5,934 nucleotides of DNA from Planctomycetaceae bacterium (lineage in GTDB: Bacteria > Planctomycetota > Planctomycetia > Pirellulales > UBA1268), in assembly GCA_009691925.1 (NCBI GenBank), contig SIAG01000267.1:1-5934 (forward strand). Reading direction: 5' to 3'. Shown one piece after another: positions 5,823 to 5,934 of this stretch. The translations under genes were made by a program, and so were the position numbers. The notes below the pieces were generated by a model. The model was not told the origin of the DNA, made no database searches, and saw nothing but the letters and a program-made list of their open reading frames with translations. Positions within the stretch are counted from its first letter, which is position 1, and every line of letters starts with the position of its first letter.

Positions 5823-5934
5823 GGGGCGCAGAGGGACTTCAATCCCCGTTGGCCAGGGTGCCTCGACCCGCACGGTCGGAAAAGTCGCAGGCCCCGGGGG
5901 CCGACTGCCCCCCCGGAACTCGCCGAATGTCAGG
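5790..5934 (-). CDS. Possible C-terminal end of an upstream gene (3' fragment)
   Basis: On the minus strand one frame is open from the window edge for 47 codons to TAG at 5790-5792. It would encode a Pro/Arg-rich tail containing FPTVRVEAPWPTGIEVPLRP. The stop would lie 52 bases before the LysM start, compatible with an operon. The stretch is too short for identification. A second frame is also open for 31 codons, and third-position G+C (roughly 70% in both) does not discriminate. I do not recognise a family, and the region may simply be non-coding leader. Confidence 0.25.
   Translation of the reverse strand, partial: LTFGEFRGGSRPPGPATFPTVRVEAPWPTGIEVPLRPGRATSRPSTG

Noticed and set aside
5834..5848. 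GGGGATTGAAGTCCC on the minus strand, resembling the ATTGAA(A/G) end of some CRISPR repeats
   Set aside because: It occurs once, with no repeat-spacer pattern around it.

Overview
The window is GC-rich throughout, with strongly G/C-ending codons. Its gene content fits a planctomycete of the Pirellulales type: a transporter tail ending in a Lys/Arg-Gly-Gly-Tyr-like segment, a lipoprotein and a membrane-anchored von Willebrand A (VWA) protein that resemble uncharacterised families I associate with that phylum, and a LysM envelope protein. The taxonomic call comes from recognising protein style, not from a search. I see no rRNA, tRNA, CRISPR array, insertion sequence or compositional island.

Layout: (1) positions 2-397 (+) hold the 3' end of a membrane protein, probably a major facilitator transporter. 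(2) Positions 398-509 are a convergent gap packed with three stem-loops and a 19-bp direct repeat; the last is a 14-bp perfect hairpin that could stop transcription from both sides. (3) tilS (-, 510-1571) encodes tRNA(Ile)-lysidine synthase, the one housekeeping gene identified with certainty. (4) A 175-bp divergent spacer contains a perfect 12-bp inverted repeat. (5) A 226-residue exported lipoprotein gene (+, 1747-2427) follows. (6) A second convergent gap (2428-2584) has a hairpin for each flanking gene. (7) A 662-residue membrane-anchored VWA protein (-, 2585-4573) lies downstream of (8) a LysM protein with two C-terminal LysM modules (-, 4709-5737). (9) The last 197 bases hold the LysM upstream region and possibly the last codons of another minus-strand gene.

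The genes do not form one pathway. The most coherent unit is the co-directional LysM-to-VWA pair. Both products are predicted to enter or cross the inner membrane; one probably binds peptidoglycan, and the other presents a metal-binding VWA domain behind a TonB-like transmembrane start. The lipoprotein across the convergent gap is also an envelope protein. The window therefore looks like an envelope-biased housekeeping neighbourhood. I found no convincing defence, mobile or biosynthetic system. The best leads are the TonB-like SxxxH anchor on the VWA protein and the intergenic palindromes.
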